Assembly (NCBI GenBank): GCA_016874735.1
Contig: VGTI01000034.1
Coordinates: 1-46,664 of the forward strand
Direction of reading: 5' to 3'
DNA from: Deltaproteobacteria bacterium
Lineage (GTDB): Bacteria > Bdellovibrionota_B > Oligoflexia > Oligoflexales > CAIYRB01
DNA: 46,664 bases
A model generated the notes under the pieces. The model saw nothing but the letters and a program-made list of their open reading frames with translations, was not told the origin of the DNA and did not search any database. This document shows, piece by piece, positions 31,758-40,001 of the stretch. The position numbers were made by a program, and so were the translations under genes. The first letter of the stretch is position 1; each line of letters starts with the position of its first letter.

Positions 31758-33311
31758 TTACTCGACTCCTGTACCCATAACGTCTCCCTCACGGTGCTCG
31801 AGGTCGAGGAGCTCGTTGGGGGTCTTCAAATTGAAGCCAAAGCGGCTCAGCTTGGCCGCGTAAACGCCATGCCGCTCACGTAGCTGGCGCAGCGTTTGGC
31901 GGTAAGCGGCGGTGACTATTTCCGTCCTAATCCGGTAACGCATAGGCATGCCGGCCATGAGATGGGCGCATTCTTCGTCCGGCTGGAAAACCAGAAAATC
32001 CACATCCGGATAGCGCTCCGTCAAGTGGGTGAGGGTCTGATGGAAGCGCGTGTGAACCAGTGCTTTGATGGTCTGCAACACAGCAAAAAAACCACCTCGC
32101 TTGTCCACTGATCCGGGAACAATGGTGGCAAGCGGTTTCATGGGGTCGACAATGACGATGAGGCGGCACTGACGCTCGACGAGAAGCTCGAGATTACAGG
32201 TCTTGGTGACTTGTCCGTCTATAAACCAGCGTCCGTTTATTTGGTGCGGTGTAAAGAACGGTGGCAGCGCACACGATCCTCGCAGGGCGTCCGAGATTTT
32301 GACGTTTTTCCATGCCCCTTTGCCAAAAGTTACGTGTTCAAAGGTATCTTGATCTGTCGCCCCAATGTAAAGCTCAGCGCGTAGTTGTTCAAAAGAGTCA
32401 TCATTGCCATAAGTCTTCATACTCTCGCGCAGATAGTCTTTGAGCCCATCGCCGCGGAAGAATCCCGTTGGAATAGCACGCATCAAGCGGCGTACCCACT
32501 TGAGTGGGTCTAAACCGACTGGACTTAGCGCCGTCCGCATGAGCCTTTTGACGATGTCGGATGCGGCAACGTCAAAAAGCAGACTCCCGTGCAGCGGTGG
32601 CAGCGTATCGGACTGGCCGTGCATGGCGCGGATTACTTCGCCCGTCGGCACGTTGCCGGCTAAAAGAGCTGCACACAGGGAGCCACTGCTAATGCCTGTG
32701 TAGGCATCAACACTGCGCACTGGGCGCCCGTACGTCGCGCGTTCGAGAGCATGTAGCACGCCGACTTGGTAGAGAAATCCCTCTAGTCCGCCACCGCTCA
32801 GAGCCATGCCGACGCGTTTGCTGCGGACCATGGTCTGCGTCAAGATGCGCTTAAGCCACCTGAGGACGTTTGCCGTTTTTTGTGGATTGACGAACACGTC
32901 GCGGACTTGCACGCGGCCGAGCTCGAAAGCCCTTTGCGCGTCGTTTTGTTCGTCGCTGATGATGGCTACGACGCGACTCATCGGGAAGATAAAATCTGGT
33001 CCCCAAAGCTCGCCAAAGGCAATCATATCGCTTTGAATCTTATGCAAGGCCTCGCGGGCCTCGATACCCCCGCCGCGCTCGTCGTAGATCAAAAGATCGA
33101 CAGGATTACGCCGTAGGTGCGGCGTGATGGCATCAAGATTGGCTATCAAGTGAACATTGAGTGAGATTTGATCGAGATGCTGACTTTCGAGGTGAAATGC
33201 CTCTGAGGTTGCCGAGGGGGTGCTGATCGGCGTGGCATTCATACGCGACAAAGCCAGCTTAGTCAGCCTGATCTGCTCGGGTGATGCAACAAACAGAATG
33301 TGGTGCAGCAA
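31758..33311 (-). CDS. Patatin-like phospholipase with a receiver-like N-terminal domain
   Basis: 517 aa. Residues 1-160 have the outline of a degenerate response-regulator receiver: VDLLIYDERGGGIEAREAL near the phospho-Asp position, then VVAIISDE and a late VFVNP in place of the KP loop. From about 170 the patatin domain shows the oxyanion-hole glycines (SGGGLEGF), the nucleophile elbow GISSG (about 207) and a DGQ motif (about 365) at the catalytic Asp, where DGG or DGA is usual. Ser-Asp dyad acyl hydrolase activity on lipids is expected. No signal peptide is seen, so it is cytosolic or membrane-associated. It is convergent with the giant gene, with 20 bp between stops. Confidence 0.82.
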   Translation of the reverse strand: MLHHILFVASPEQIRLTKLALSRMNATPISTPSATSEAFHLESQHLDQISLNVHLIANLDAITPHLRRNPVDLLIYDERGGGIEAREALHKIQSDMIAFGELWGPDFIFPMSRVVAIISDEQNDAQRAFELGRVQVRDVFVNPQKTANVLRWLKRILTQTMVRSKRVGMALSGGGLEGFLYQVGVLHALERATYGRPVRSVDAYTGISSGSLCAALLAGNVPTGEVIRAMHGQSDTLPPLHGSLLFDVAASDIVKRLMRTALSPVGLDPLKWVRRLMRAIPTGFFRGDGLKDYLRESMKTYGNDDSFEQLRAELYIGATDQDTFEHVTFGKGAWKNVKISDALRGSCALPPFFTPHQINGRWFIDGQVTKTCNLELLVERQCRLIVIVDPMKPLATIVPGSVDKRGGFFAVLQTIKALVHTRFHQTLTHLTERYPDVDFLVFQPDEECAHLMAGMPMRYRIRTEIVTAAYRQTLRQLRERHGVYAAKLSRFGFNLKTPNELLDLEHREGDVMGTGVE

Positions 33312-33336
33312 GGACGTCTCACTTCATTGCAAAATG

Positions 33337-35202
33337 TTAGGGCGCTACGTTATGAGATTGGAGAAATTTGTCTAGTTCGCCCAAAAGCGTAGCATCGCTG
33401 ACGTAGCCGGTGATCGCCGTTTGACGCGGGATCTCACCAGTCGATGGTAGCAGCACGAAGGTAGGCAAACTTTGCAGACTATACTTGTGCTGCAGCGCAT
33501 CAACTTCCGCCGTGGTTTCGGTGAAATCGAGTTTGAGTAATATCCAATGGGATTTTAATGCCGCGACGACGCGAGGTGCGGCAAGAGTCGTCACGTCCAT
33601 CTGTTTGCATGCCTCGCACCACTCGGCCCACATATCAATGAAAATTGGTTTACCACTTTGCTGCGCGGCAGCAAAAGCAGACGCCTCATCGTGGTACCAC
33701 GTGAGTGCTTGCGATGGCTCCTCCACCTGCGACTTAGACGTGGCCCACTGACTCGCCGCAAAGAGTCCGAGGCCCAGAGATAACGTCGGTGCGATCATGA
33801 GCGCTTTGGCTTGATGAAGCCGCGATATGCTCAAGATCGCAACGGATAAAAGGAGGCCAAGTCCCAGACTGGCACCGGTGATCGTGGGCCAGGAGTCGTG
33901 CAGTGACTTCATCAGGTCGTAAAACGGTACTCGCAAATAATAGAAGCTCAGTCCAAACATCACTCCGGCAAAGAGGAGTTTCACGCCCAGTTGGGTGAGC
34001 GGTGGTACGCGCCATTTGCTGACCTTGTTGGCGGCAGCGCCAAGGGCGACGTAGGGCAGCGCAAAACCGAGGCTGTACGTGCCGAGTAACGCCGTCGAAA
34101 AGCCGACGCTACTAGCATTTTTAGCGGTGTAAGCAAGTAGCGCCGCTAGGATCGGACCGGTACATGGCGCAGCCACAAGTCCGGCGCCGATACCCATGAG
34201 TACAGTATTCCGCGCCGACGGCTTACCGGTACCAAGGCGGTTACCGATTTGCTGGATCACCGACAAATCGCCAAATCCCAGCATGGTGACGGCAAGCACC
34301 ATCATCACCAAGGCAAAGGCGATATTGAAACCTTTGCTGGCCAGAAGGCTGCCAAATAAGCCTCCACTGAGCGCAGCCACCATCCCGAGCGAGGAGTAAC
34401 TGAGGATGATGCCAGCAGCATAGTACGAGGCATTGCGATAGTGATGGTGTCCTTGGCGTGCTAGCAGCCTGATGGTGATCGGGACCATGGGGGCGACGCA
34501 TGGTGTCAGGTTTGAAAGTAGTCCACCGACAAACACCACGAGAAACAGAGCCCAACTCGATGTCTTGCCGCTATTTATCGACGCAGCCAGGCTCGACTGC
34601 AGATCCTGATCGGGTGGTGCCGGCGCCAAGGTGTCGGTCGCACTGGTTGCGGTATCAGTGATGAGTTGCGTCGCCGGAGCTGGCGGCGGAGTAGGGGGCG
34701 GCGGCGTGTAGGGAAGCTCAACGGTCTGCGTGTAAGGAAAGAGGCAGATGACATGAGTGCAGCCGACGTAGGTCAGGGACACCGGGAACGTCTGACCCGT
34801 CCAAGCGGGAGCGCCCCTGAAGCTCAGGGTGAATTCGCCACCCTCGTAGACTGCGGTCTCGACGTGTTCAATGGGGTCGAGGATGGTTTTTGTCGGCGGT
34901 GCCGCCAGGTTAGTGAGCTCGTAACCAGCGGGGCCGGCAAATTTAAGATTCTTGACGTAGACCTTCCATCCTTGGCTGGTGGTCATGCGCAGGGAGGCAT
35001 CGATGGTTCCGTCTGGCGCGGTAACTGCCTGAAACGCCTGCCAGGTGATGACATCCTGCGGGCGAATGTCCTGGGCCTTGCCGTCGTTAGCGGCAGCGAA
35101 GTCCGGGGTCGCCGCCCGACTCAGACTGCCCGCGCTTCCCGTGGATAGGAGCAGGCTGAGCAAAAAGAGACGCTTACAACCAATATAAGTATTCAGTTTC
35201 AT
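33337..35202 (-). CDS. dsbD: Thiol:disulfide interchange protein DsbD
   Basis: 621 aa from ATG 35,202, which follows AGGGA at 8 nt and begins a signal peptide (KRLFLLSLLLSTGSAGSLS). Three parts are visible. First, a periplasmic alpha domain with the cysteine pair in GCTHVICLFP. Second, an eight-helix membrane domain from about residue 215 with one cysteine in LTPCVAPMVP and the partner in AAPCTGPILA. Third, a C-terminal thioredoxin-like domain with WCEAC near residue 530. It passes electrons from cytosolic thioredoxin to periplasmic or exported thiol proteins, serving cytochrome c maturation and disulfide repair. This suits the many c-type cytochromes and the TlpA-like protein nearby. Confidence 0.92.
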   Translation of the reverse strand: MKLNTYIGCKRLFLLSLLLSTGSAGSLSRAATPDFAAANDGKAQDIRPQDVITWQAFQAVTAPDGTIDASLRMTTSQGWKVYVKNLKFAGPAGYELTNLAAPPTKTILDPIEHVETAVYEGGEFTLSFRGAPAWTGQTFPVSLTYVGCTHVICLFPYTQTVELPYTPPPPTPPPAPATQLITDTATSATDTLAPAPPDQDLQSSLAASINSGKTSSWALFLVVFVGGLLSNLTPCVAPMVPITIRLLARQGHHHYRNASYYAAGIILSYSSLGMVAALSGGLFGSLLASKGFNIAFALVMMVLAVTMLGFGDLSVIQQIGNRLGTGKPSARNTVLMGIGAGLVAAPCTGPILAALLAYTAKNASSVGFSTALLGTYSLGFALPYVALGAAANKVSKWRVPPLTQLGVKLLFAGVMFGLSFYYLRVPFYDLMKSLHDSWPTITGASLGLGLLLSVAILSISRLHQAKALMIAPTLSLGLGLFAASQWATSKSQVEEPSQALTWYHDEASAFAAAQQSGKPIFIDMWAEWCEACKQMDVTTLAAPRVVAALKSHWILLKLDFTETTAEVDALQHKYSLQSLPTFVLLPSTGEIPRQTAITGYVSDATLLGELDKFLQSHNVAP

Positions 35203-35399
35203 TATTGGTTCCCTATGGTCGCTCGGTGAGCCAGTGATCCTAACGTTATAGCAGACGGGTTGCCGTCTCGGGCAGAGTTTAGTCGGGGTCACAAAAAAAA
35301 TCACTTTTGCTGCGAGTGAACTTGACCGTCGCGACGAGTTCCACTAGAACGACTACTTCGCGTTCTGGACCAAAGTATAGACTAGGTGGGTTCTTCGCC

Positions 35400-35756
35400 A
35401 TGCAAACACGTAAATTCAAACAACATGATCCTAAAACAGAATTTAAGAGCAAGCTGCGCAAAGGCGACGAGGTCGTCGTGTTGGCTGGTAAATCCAAGGG
35501 TGAAGTCGCTAAGATCGAGACCTTGGACAAGAAGCGCGGTCGCGTGTTTCTGTCTGGCAAAAATCTGAACAAGCGCCATCAAAAGCCGAGCATGAATAAC
35601 CAAGACGGCGGTATTGTTGACGTGCCGATGCCGATTCACATCAGCAAGGTTGCCCTGCTTGACGCTAAGACCAAGAAGCCTACCCGCCTTGGCTACAAGG
35701 TTGAAGGTGGACTGAAAGTGCGCGTCGCTAAGAAATCGGGCGCAGTAGTCGAGTAA
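35400..35756 (+). CDS. rplX: 50S ribosomal protein L24, stand-alone gene
   Basis: 118-residue L24: the KOW-type segment KGDEVVVLAGKSKGEVAKIE is clear, followed by VFLSGKNLNKRHQKPS and VPMPIHISKVALLD. It binds 23S rRNA early in 50S assembly. The start at ATG 35,400 has AGGTGGG at 9 nt. An upstream in-frame ATG at 35,307 is not supported by the family. L24 is normally between rplN and rplE in the spc operon; here it is alone, with DsbD divergent on one side and its own terminator directly after it. It may be the only copy moved away or a second copy; the window cannot decide. Confidence 0.93.
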   Translation: MQTRKFKQHDPKTEFKSKLRKGDEVVVLAGKSKGEVAKIETLDKKRGRVFLSGKNLNKRHQKPSMNNQDGGIVDVPMPIHISKVALLDAKTKKPTRLGYKVEGGLKVRVAKKSGAVVE

Positions 35757-35782
35757 TCGACCAGTGTACCGCAAGTTTGAAA

Positions 35783-35808
35783 AGACCGGTCTTTGACCGG
35801 TTTTTTTT
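35783..35808 (+). terminator. Rho-independent terminator after rplX
   Basis: ACCGGTC (35,785-35,791), TTT loop, GACCGGT (35,795-35,801) followed by a T-run of eight. A-rich bases on the other side could let it act on the convergent gene as well. Confidence 0.85.
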
Positions 35809-35833
35809 CGTTAGCCTGCCTCCCTTTTTTGTC

Positions 35834-37297
35834 TCAGGGCGCGTGGAACAGGCTGATGATCCGACCGTTCAGGCTATTGAGGAAGGCACCAACGGCTGCC
35901 AGCTCCTCCTTGGTCAGTGCCAGTGGCGATAGGTGCGCGTCACGATTGCCAATCGCTGGAACATCTCGCGGATCATTGAGGTACGACAGCACGGCGTCGA
36001 GGCTGGCAAAGCGGTTGTCATGCATGTAGCTAGTTTTACTGGCAAGCTGGCGCAAACTCGGTGTCCTGAACGCGCCGAGTGCAGCGGCGTTTCGCGGGTT
36101 AAGCGTCAGGGTCTTGGCACAATCAGCAGCGAGAGGCTCTGCGTTGAGTGCGCTTCCAAGGCAGCCCTGCGGATTGGCCGCAGCCTGAAGCACAGCGACC
36201 GCCCGTCCGGCATCGAGGCGCGTACCGCGTTGCGAGAGTCCTAAGTTATAAAAATTTTGATCCGCCAAAGTAGCTCCGTTGTGACAGGAGACGCATTTGG
36301 CCGGGCCTAGAAATAGCTTTAGGCCCTGAAGCTCCGCGGCGCCAAAGCCAGGGCCAAGGGCCTCATTCACGTTAGTGCTGTGAGTGAGGCGAGCGGCAAA
36401 CTGGTCAAATGGAGCATCAACCGTAACTGCCCCTATGATGTACGTGCTTAGGGCGTGTCCGAGGTTGATGAATACTTTGTTCACCGCCGCGGCCTCTGCC
36501 GCAGACAATTGGCTGAACTGGTGTTGCCATGGCCTGCTGACTTGCATCGGTGATAGCGTTCGGCGCGCCAGTTCTGCAGCGGGAGCAATATGTTCGCGCA
36601 GTGACTGTTCAATAATATCGTCGAGGAGGACTGGGCTGCCAATTGACGCGAGGCCAGTGGCCGCGACTGCAACGTCGAGTCGTAGCTGCGGCAACTCCGG
36701 ACTGCCTGTGCCTACGAGGCGCTCCACTGGCGGTAGCGCTGCAGGTAGGGCACCGAAAATGGCCTGGTACTCCCGAGACCACAGCGATCGCGCTGCAGCG
36801 GCGACCACGGCCCTCGAGCTATCAAGTTGCTCGGGTTGCTCGCACGCCGCGAGCACAGCGGCATCGAGGCTATCGCTCGCACCCGCCACGCCGAACCATT
36901 CTTGCCAGGCTAGGTTGACTAACGGACTGGCTGGTGTCCTTTCCGATTTGGTTGTACCAATGGCGCCGTGGCAGGACGCGCAGCTCACCTTACCGTCGCG
37001 ACTTAGCCAGGTGGATTCGTAGATGAGCCGACCTAAATTTGCCTTGAGTCTGGTCTTTTCGTCTCCAACGATGATTCTCTGCGCCAGCGCGTCCGTGGGG
37101 GGCAGCGTTAGCGCCGCTACTTGCGCGCGCAGTTGGTCATCCGACAGCGGTACATCGCGCACGCGCGGGATCGTGGGCTGCATGATGACGTAGGCTAGGC
37201 CGATCAGAGGCACTAACGCCATGCTTAGCCACACTGGGCTACGCCGACCCTTTTGCGCCGCCTGCACCTTATGCCTGTGGACTGTCCTCTGCAGCAC
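35834..37297 (-). CDS. Di-heme cytochrome c peroxidase/MauG-like protein
   Basis: 487 aa. An N-terminal hydrophobic helix (SMALVPLIGLAYVIM) after a basic start acts as a signal anchor, placing the protein in the periplasm. Two heme c sites are visible: CASCH at about residue 104 and CVSCH at about 337. The C-terminal FRTPSLRQLASKTSYMHDNR and SLDAVLSYLNDPRD are typical of bacterial cytochrome c peroxidases and MauG relatives. It likely reduces peroxide with electrons from cytochrome c or modifies a partner protein. It is longer than classical peroxidases (about 330-350 aa), with an extra segment between the hemes. It is convergent with rplX. Confidence 0.85.
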   Translation of the reverse strand: MLQRTVHRHKVQAAQKGRRSPVWLSMALVPLIGLAYVIMQPTIPRVRDVPLSDDQLRAQVAALTLPPTDALAQRIIVGDEKTRLKANLGRLIYESTWLSRDGKVSCASCHGAIGTTKSERTPASPLVNLAWQEWFGVAGASDSLDAAVLAACEQPEQLDSSRAVVAAAARSLWSREYQAIFGALPAALPPVERLVGTGSPELPQLRLDVAVAATGLASIGSPVLLDDIIEQSLREHIAPAAELARRTLSPMQVSRPWQHQFSQLSAAEAAAVNKVFINLGHALSTYIIGAVTVDAPFDQFAARLTHSTNVNEALGPGFGAAELQGLKLFLGPAKCVSCHNGATLADQNFYNLGLSQRGTRLDAGRAVAVLQAAANPQGCLGSALNAEPLAADCAKTLTLNPRNAAALGAFRTPSLRQLASKTSYMHDNRFASLDAVLSYLNDPRDVPAIGNRDAHLSPLALTKEELAAVGAFLNSLNGRIISLFHAP

Positions 37298-37474
37298 GGG
37301 GCCGCCTCCCGATGCACGATGCCGTTAACTTTCCTCAGCTTACCCAGGCTTATGCAAACAGATCCACTTAATTGTTGGTAAATGGGATTGCGACCTTCGG
37401 AGAGAGGGACTATAAATTTGGATCTACTGCAATTTGTTGTAACAACCAGAAACCTCAGCAGATGAGATCACTAG

Positions 37475-37771
37475 ATGCAACTCAACCACGACAGCAGTGC
37501 GGCAGCGCGAAGCTTGCCTTACAGTGTTGTCGTCGGATTGTTGCTGCTATTAGACGTTGCCGAATGGTGTGCTTACGCCGTGCGGGCGGAGTTGCCAGCA
37601 GGTGCCGACTCTTTGGTGCCCGCCCTGCTTGTGGTGACGTTAGCCAAGTTTTTACTGGTGGTAGCTTGGTTGGTAGGTAAAGTCGAACACGTCAGCCTGG
37701 CGCAAAAGGTGACCATGGTCACGAGCGCATTGGCTGGCGGTGCGATTATTTGTCCGCTCATGCTGTTTTGA
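37475..37771 (+). CDS. Small membrane protein, possibly oxidase subunit IV-like
   Basis: 98 aa with three hydrophobic segments (VVVGLLLLLDVAEWCAY; LVPALLVVTLAKFLLVVAWL; MVTSALAGGAIICPLML). The middle segment, with Lys before a helix and a short charged loop KVEH, resembles the KALIVAAFFMHL pattern of the subunit IV gene at 43,061, so a COX4-like fold is plausible but unproven. The SD is weak (GAG 8 nt before the ATG). It lies alone between the peroxidase-like gene (divergent) and PCu(A)C (convergent). Confidence 0.5.
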   Translation: MQLNHDSSAAARSLPYSVVVGLLLLLDVAEWCAYAVRAELPAGADSLVPALLVVTLAKFLLVVAWLVGKVEHVSLAQKVTMVTSALAGGAIICPLMLF

Positions 37772-37772
37772 G

Positions 37773-38219
37773 TTAGTCGGCCGCGCTGCGCGTCGTGGCG
37801 GTGAACGGCACAGTCAGGCCCGACTTCAGTCGCAGGGAACCCTGCACCGTTTGGCCCGGCTTCAAGGTGCTTAGGCCGTGCAGCATGACATGAAAACCGC
37901 CGGGGCTAAGGCTCAGGGTCTGATGCGCCGGAATGGCGACGTCATGAGCGGCGCGCATCCGTGTCATGCCTTTAGGGTCGGTGAATGTCTCGTGCACGTG
38001 GGCGCTGGCGACACCGCTCACAGTGACGGCATCGACAGTTTCAGGGGTGTCGGATTCATTGGCCGCCTCCAGATAGAGTGCCGCCATGTGGCCGCCAGGT
38101 GCAGGCAGGCGCACCCAGGCCTTGGCGACCGTCACCGGTGAGTGTGCCGGGGCGGCAGCTAGGAGTGGCAGTAGCAAACAGGGCAGTAATGGGCCGCGTA
38201 ACTTGGCATAGGCGCGCAT
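37773..38219 (-). CDS. Periplasmic copper chaperone PCu(A)C
   Basis: 148 aa with a signal peptide (LLPCLLLPLLAAAPAHS) and the PCu(A)C domain. Expected copper ligands are visible: His in HVHETF, Met in GMTRM and the GGFHVMLHGL block near the C-terminal third. The family carries Cu(I) in the periplasm and helps fill the CuA centre of oxidase subunit II together with SCO. It lies just downstream of SCO on the same strand (35 bp gap), so an operon with SCO is likely. Confidence 0.88.
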   Translation of the reverse strand: MRAYAKLRGPLLPCLLLPLLAAAPAHSPVTVAKAWVRLPAPGGHMAALYLEAANESDTPETVDAVTVSGVASAHVHETFTDPKGMTRMRAAHDVAIPAHQTLSLSPGGFHVMLHGLSTLKPGQTVQGSLRLKSGLTVPFTATTRSAAD

Positions 38220-38236
38220 GGTCGTTCATCCTCTCC

Positions 38237-38268
38237 GGTCATACTTTATTCTGGTCATACTTTATTCT
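38237..38268. repeat. Two direct 16-bp repeats at the SCO gene end
   Basis: GGTCATACTTTATTCT occurs twice in a row (38,237-38,252 and 38,253-38,268), followed by a further GGTCAT. The SCO stop codon is inside the second copy, so duplication here could add or remove terminal codons. Confidence 0.75.
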
Positions 38269-38941
38269 GGTCATGTATTTGCGTGATGATGGCACTCAGG
38301 GCACCAGGCGCCTGTGGTGGCGACAATGTCTTGATCAATTTGCCACGGGGGTCGACGATAAAAAAGGCACCGCTGTGGACGATAGTGTAGCTGGAGTCGT
38401 TGGTTTCGTTGGTGTCGTTGGTACGGGCGGCATCTGACTTGTCGCTTGCCGTGTCTTTGGCACGGCTGCCGTCGTCAGAGCGCTCGACTTCGTAGTAGAC
38501 ACCAAGCTGTTTAGCCAGCTTTTCGAGCATTTCGGGGCTGCCCGTGGCGCCAACGATACGACTGCTGAAGGCTGCGACGTACCTCTTCAGTACCTCGGGG
38601 CTGTCACGTCCTGGATCCACCGAGACGAATACCGGCTGAAAGGTGTCGGCGGCTGGGCCTGCTTTGGTGAGTTCCCGGTTGAGGTAGGCAAGTGACATGG
38701 GGCACACGTCTGGGCACGAAGCGTAGCCGAAGAACAAGATCATCCAGCGGTCACCGTTGGCGTCCAGGCGAAACTCGACGCCGTCGTCTTTAACGAGCGT
38801 GATGCCGCGGACCCTCGCGGTCGCGGAGATGGCACCGACGTCATCCGCCGTGTCGAGTTTCTGCATCATGCGGAAACCGACTGTGATGGCAACTAACACC
38901 CCAACTGTGACAAAAACCTGGCGCACCTGGCGCATCCGCAT
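38255..38941 (-). CDS. SCO1/SenC family copper chaperone
   Basis: 228 aa from ATG 38,941 (GGAG 9 nt upstream). A single N-terminal membrane anchor (VFVTVGVLVAITVGF) is followed by a thioredoxin-like domain with CPDVC (about residues 73-77) and the distal copper-binding His in YTIVHSG (about 190). These are the three Cu ligands of SCO proteins, which load CuA of cytochrome oxidase. An unusual insertion rich in Asp, Ser, Thr and Asn (RSDDGSRAKDTASDKSDA and on) sits between the two ligand sites. Its gene points away from the oxidase operon, sharing the 235-bp upstream region with the diheme cytochrome c. Confidence 0.9.
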   Translation of the reverse strand: MRMRQVRQVFVTVGVLVAITVGFRMMQKLDTADDVGAISATARVRGITLVKDDGVEFRLDANGDRWMILFFGYASCPDVCPMSLAYLNRELTKAGPAADTFQPVFVSVDPGRDSPEVLKRYVAAFSSRIVGATGSPEMLEKLAKQLGVYYEVERSDDGSRAKDTASDKSDAARTNDTNETNDSSYTIVHSGAFFIVDPRGKLIKTLSPPQAPGALSAIITQIHDQNKV

Positions 38942-39176
38942 AGCACTACTCTCCTCTCTGCAAAGGCATTGCCGCCGTCGCAGCAGCACAGCGGCTGCCT
39001 AGTGCGCGTCTTATCGCGGGCCCCGCATAATGTCTAGCGTCCTACTTAAGTTATTGGACGCTCAGCCCAAAAAAAAACATTCCGAACGCAAGGTCTTTGT
39101 TGTTTGTCGTCTCATGTGAGATTATCTTAGGTGCCAACGTGGACTTTCTTTTTTGACCTTGGTCATTGGTGAATTG

Positions 39177-39839
39177 ATGATCAAAATTGCTACTCAAGTT
39201 GTGTTGTTGTCCGCTCTTGCCCTCTCGATGGTGCCTCGTGCCGTCGCGCAGCCCGCTGCGCCCAGGCCGTGGGATGATCGCCCCGCAGAGCTTTACCGGC
39301 TGTGTACCTCTTGTCACGGACCAGATGGCAAGGGTATGCCCAATGTCGGTGCCCCGGCCATCGCTGGCCTGCCCGAGTGGTACCTGGAGGCCCAGCTCAC
39401 CAAGTTTCATACGAGCGTGCGCGGCGGTCACGTCAAGGACATCAACGGCATGCGGATGCGGCCGATTGGCTTGACCTTGAGTGAAGAGAACCGTAAATCC
39501 ATCGCCAAGTATGTCTCGGCCATGGCGCGTCCCGAGACGCCAGACACGGTCAAGGGTAACCTAGCCAAGGGCGAGAATACCTACCAAGTCTGTCAGGCTT
39601 GTCACGGGCCCAAGGCTGAGGGTATGCAGGCGCTTAACGCACCGCCACTCGTGGGTGCCAACGACTGGTACTTGCTGACCCAGCTCAAGAACTTCAAGGG
39701 TAAGGTGCGCGGGTACGATCCGGCGATCGACCCCAATGGGTACGCGATGGCTGGGATTGCCGCCACTTTGGATGAAGCTGCGATGCTGAACGTGGTGGCT
39801 TATATTAACTCGTTTAAACCGGCACCTGCCGCTAAGTAA
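39177..39839 (+). CDS. Diheme cytochrome c (c4-like)
   Basis: 220 aa from ATG 39,177, with a signal peptide (VVLLSALALSMVPRAVAQ). Two similar cytochrome domains follow, with heme sites CTSCH (about residue 43) and CQACH (about 138) and likely Met ligands in GMRMRPIG and YAMAGIA. Layout and length match cytochrome c4-type diheme proteins, which donate electrons to terminal oxidases in the periplasm. It is the first gene of the oxidase run, 162 bp before subunit II. The SD is weak (GGTGA). Confidence 0.88.
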   Translation: MIKIATQVVLLSALALSMVPRAVAQPAAPRPWDDRPAELYRLCTSCHGPDGKGMPNVGAPAIAGLPEWYLEAQLTKFHTSVRGGHVKDINGMRMRPIGLTLSEENRKSIAKYVSAMARPETPDTVKGNLAKGENTYQVCQACHGPKAEGMQALNAPPLVGANDWYLLTQLKNFKGKVRGYDPAIDPNGYAMAGIAATLDEAAMLNVVAYINSFKPAPAAK

Positions 39840-39865
39840 CTAACGGGATCTCAAGGGGGACTGGC

Positions 39866-39967
39866 GTGAGCACTAATGATCCGGATCTCACGGCGAAGAA
39901 GTTGTTTTTTACGATCGTGGCCGTTATCGGCACCTTTGGCGCTATGGTTTTTATTTTTGTGGTCTGA
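39866..39967 (+). CDS. 33-aa single-span membrane peptide in the oxidase operon
   Basis: Starts at GTG 39,866 after AAGGGGGA at 5 nt. It reads STNDPDLTAKKLFF at the N-terminus, then a hydrophobic span IVAVIGTFGAMVFIFVV to the stop. The strong SD, location between cytochrome c and subunit II, and membrane-helix composition support a real small subunit or assembly factor, comparable to the short accessory peptides of other heme-copper oxidases. No family is recognised. Confidence 0.6.
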   Translation: MSTNDPDLTAKKLFFTIVAVIGTFGAMVFIFVV

Positions 39968-40001
39968 AGCCCTTCAGAGCGGAGGCAGCAGGTAGTCAAT
40001 T

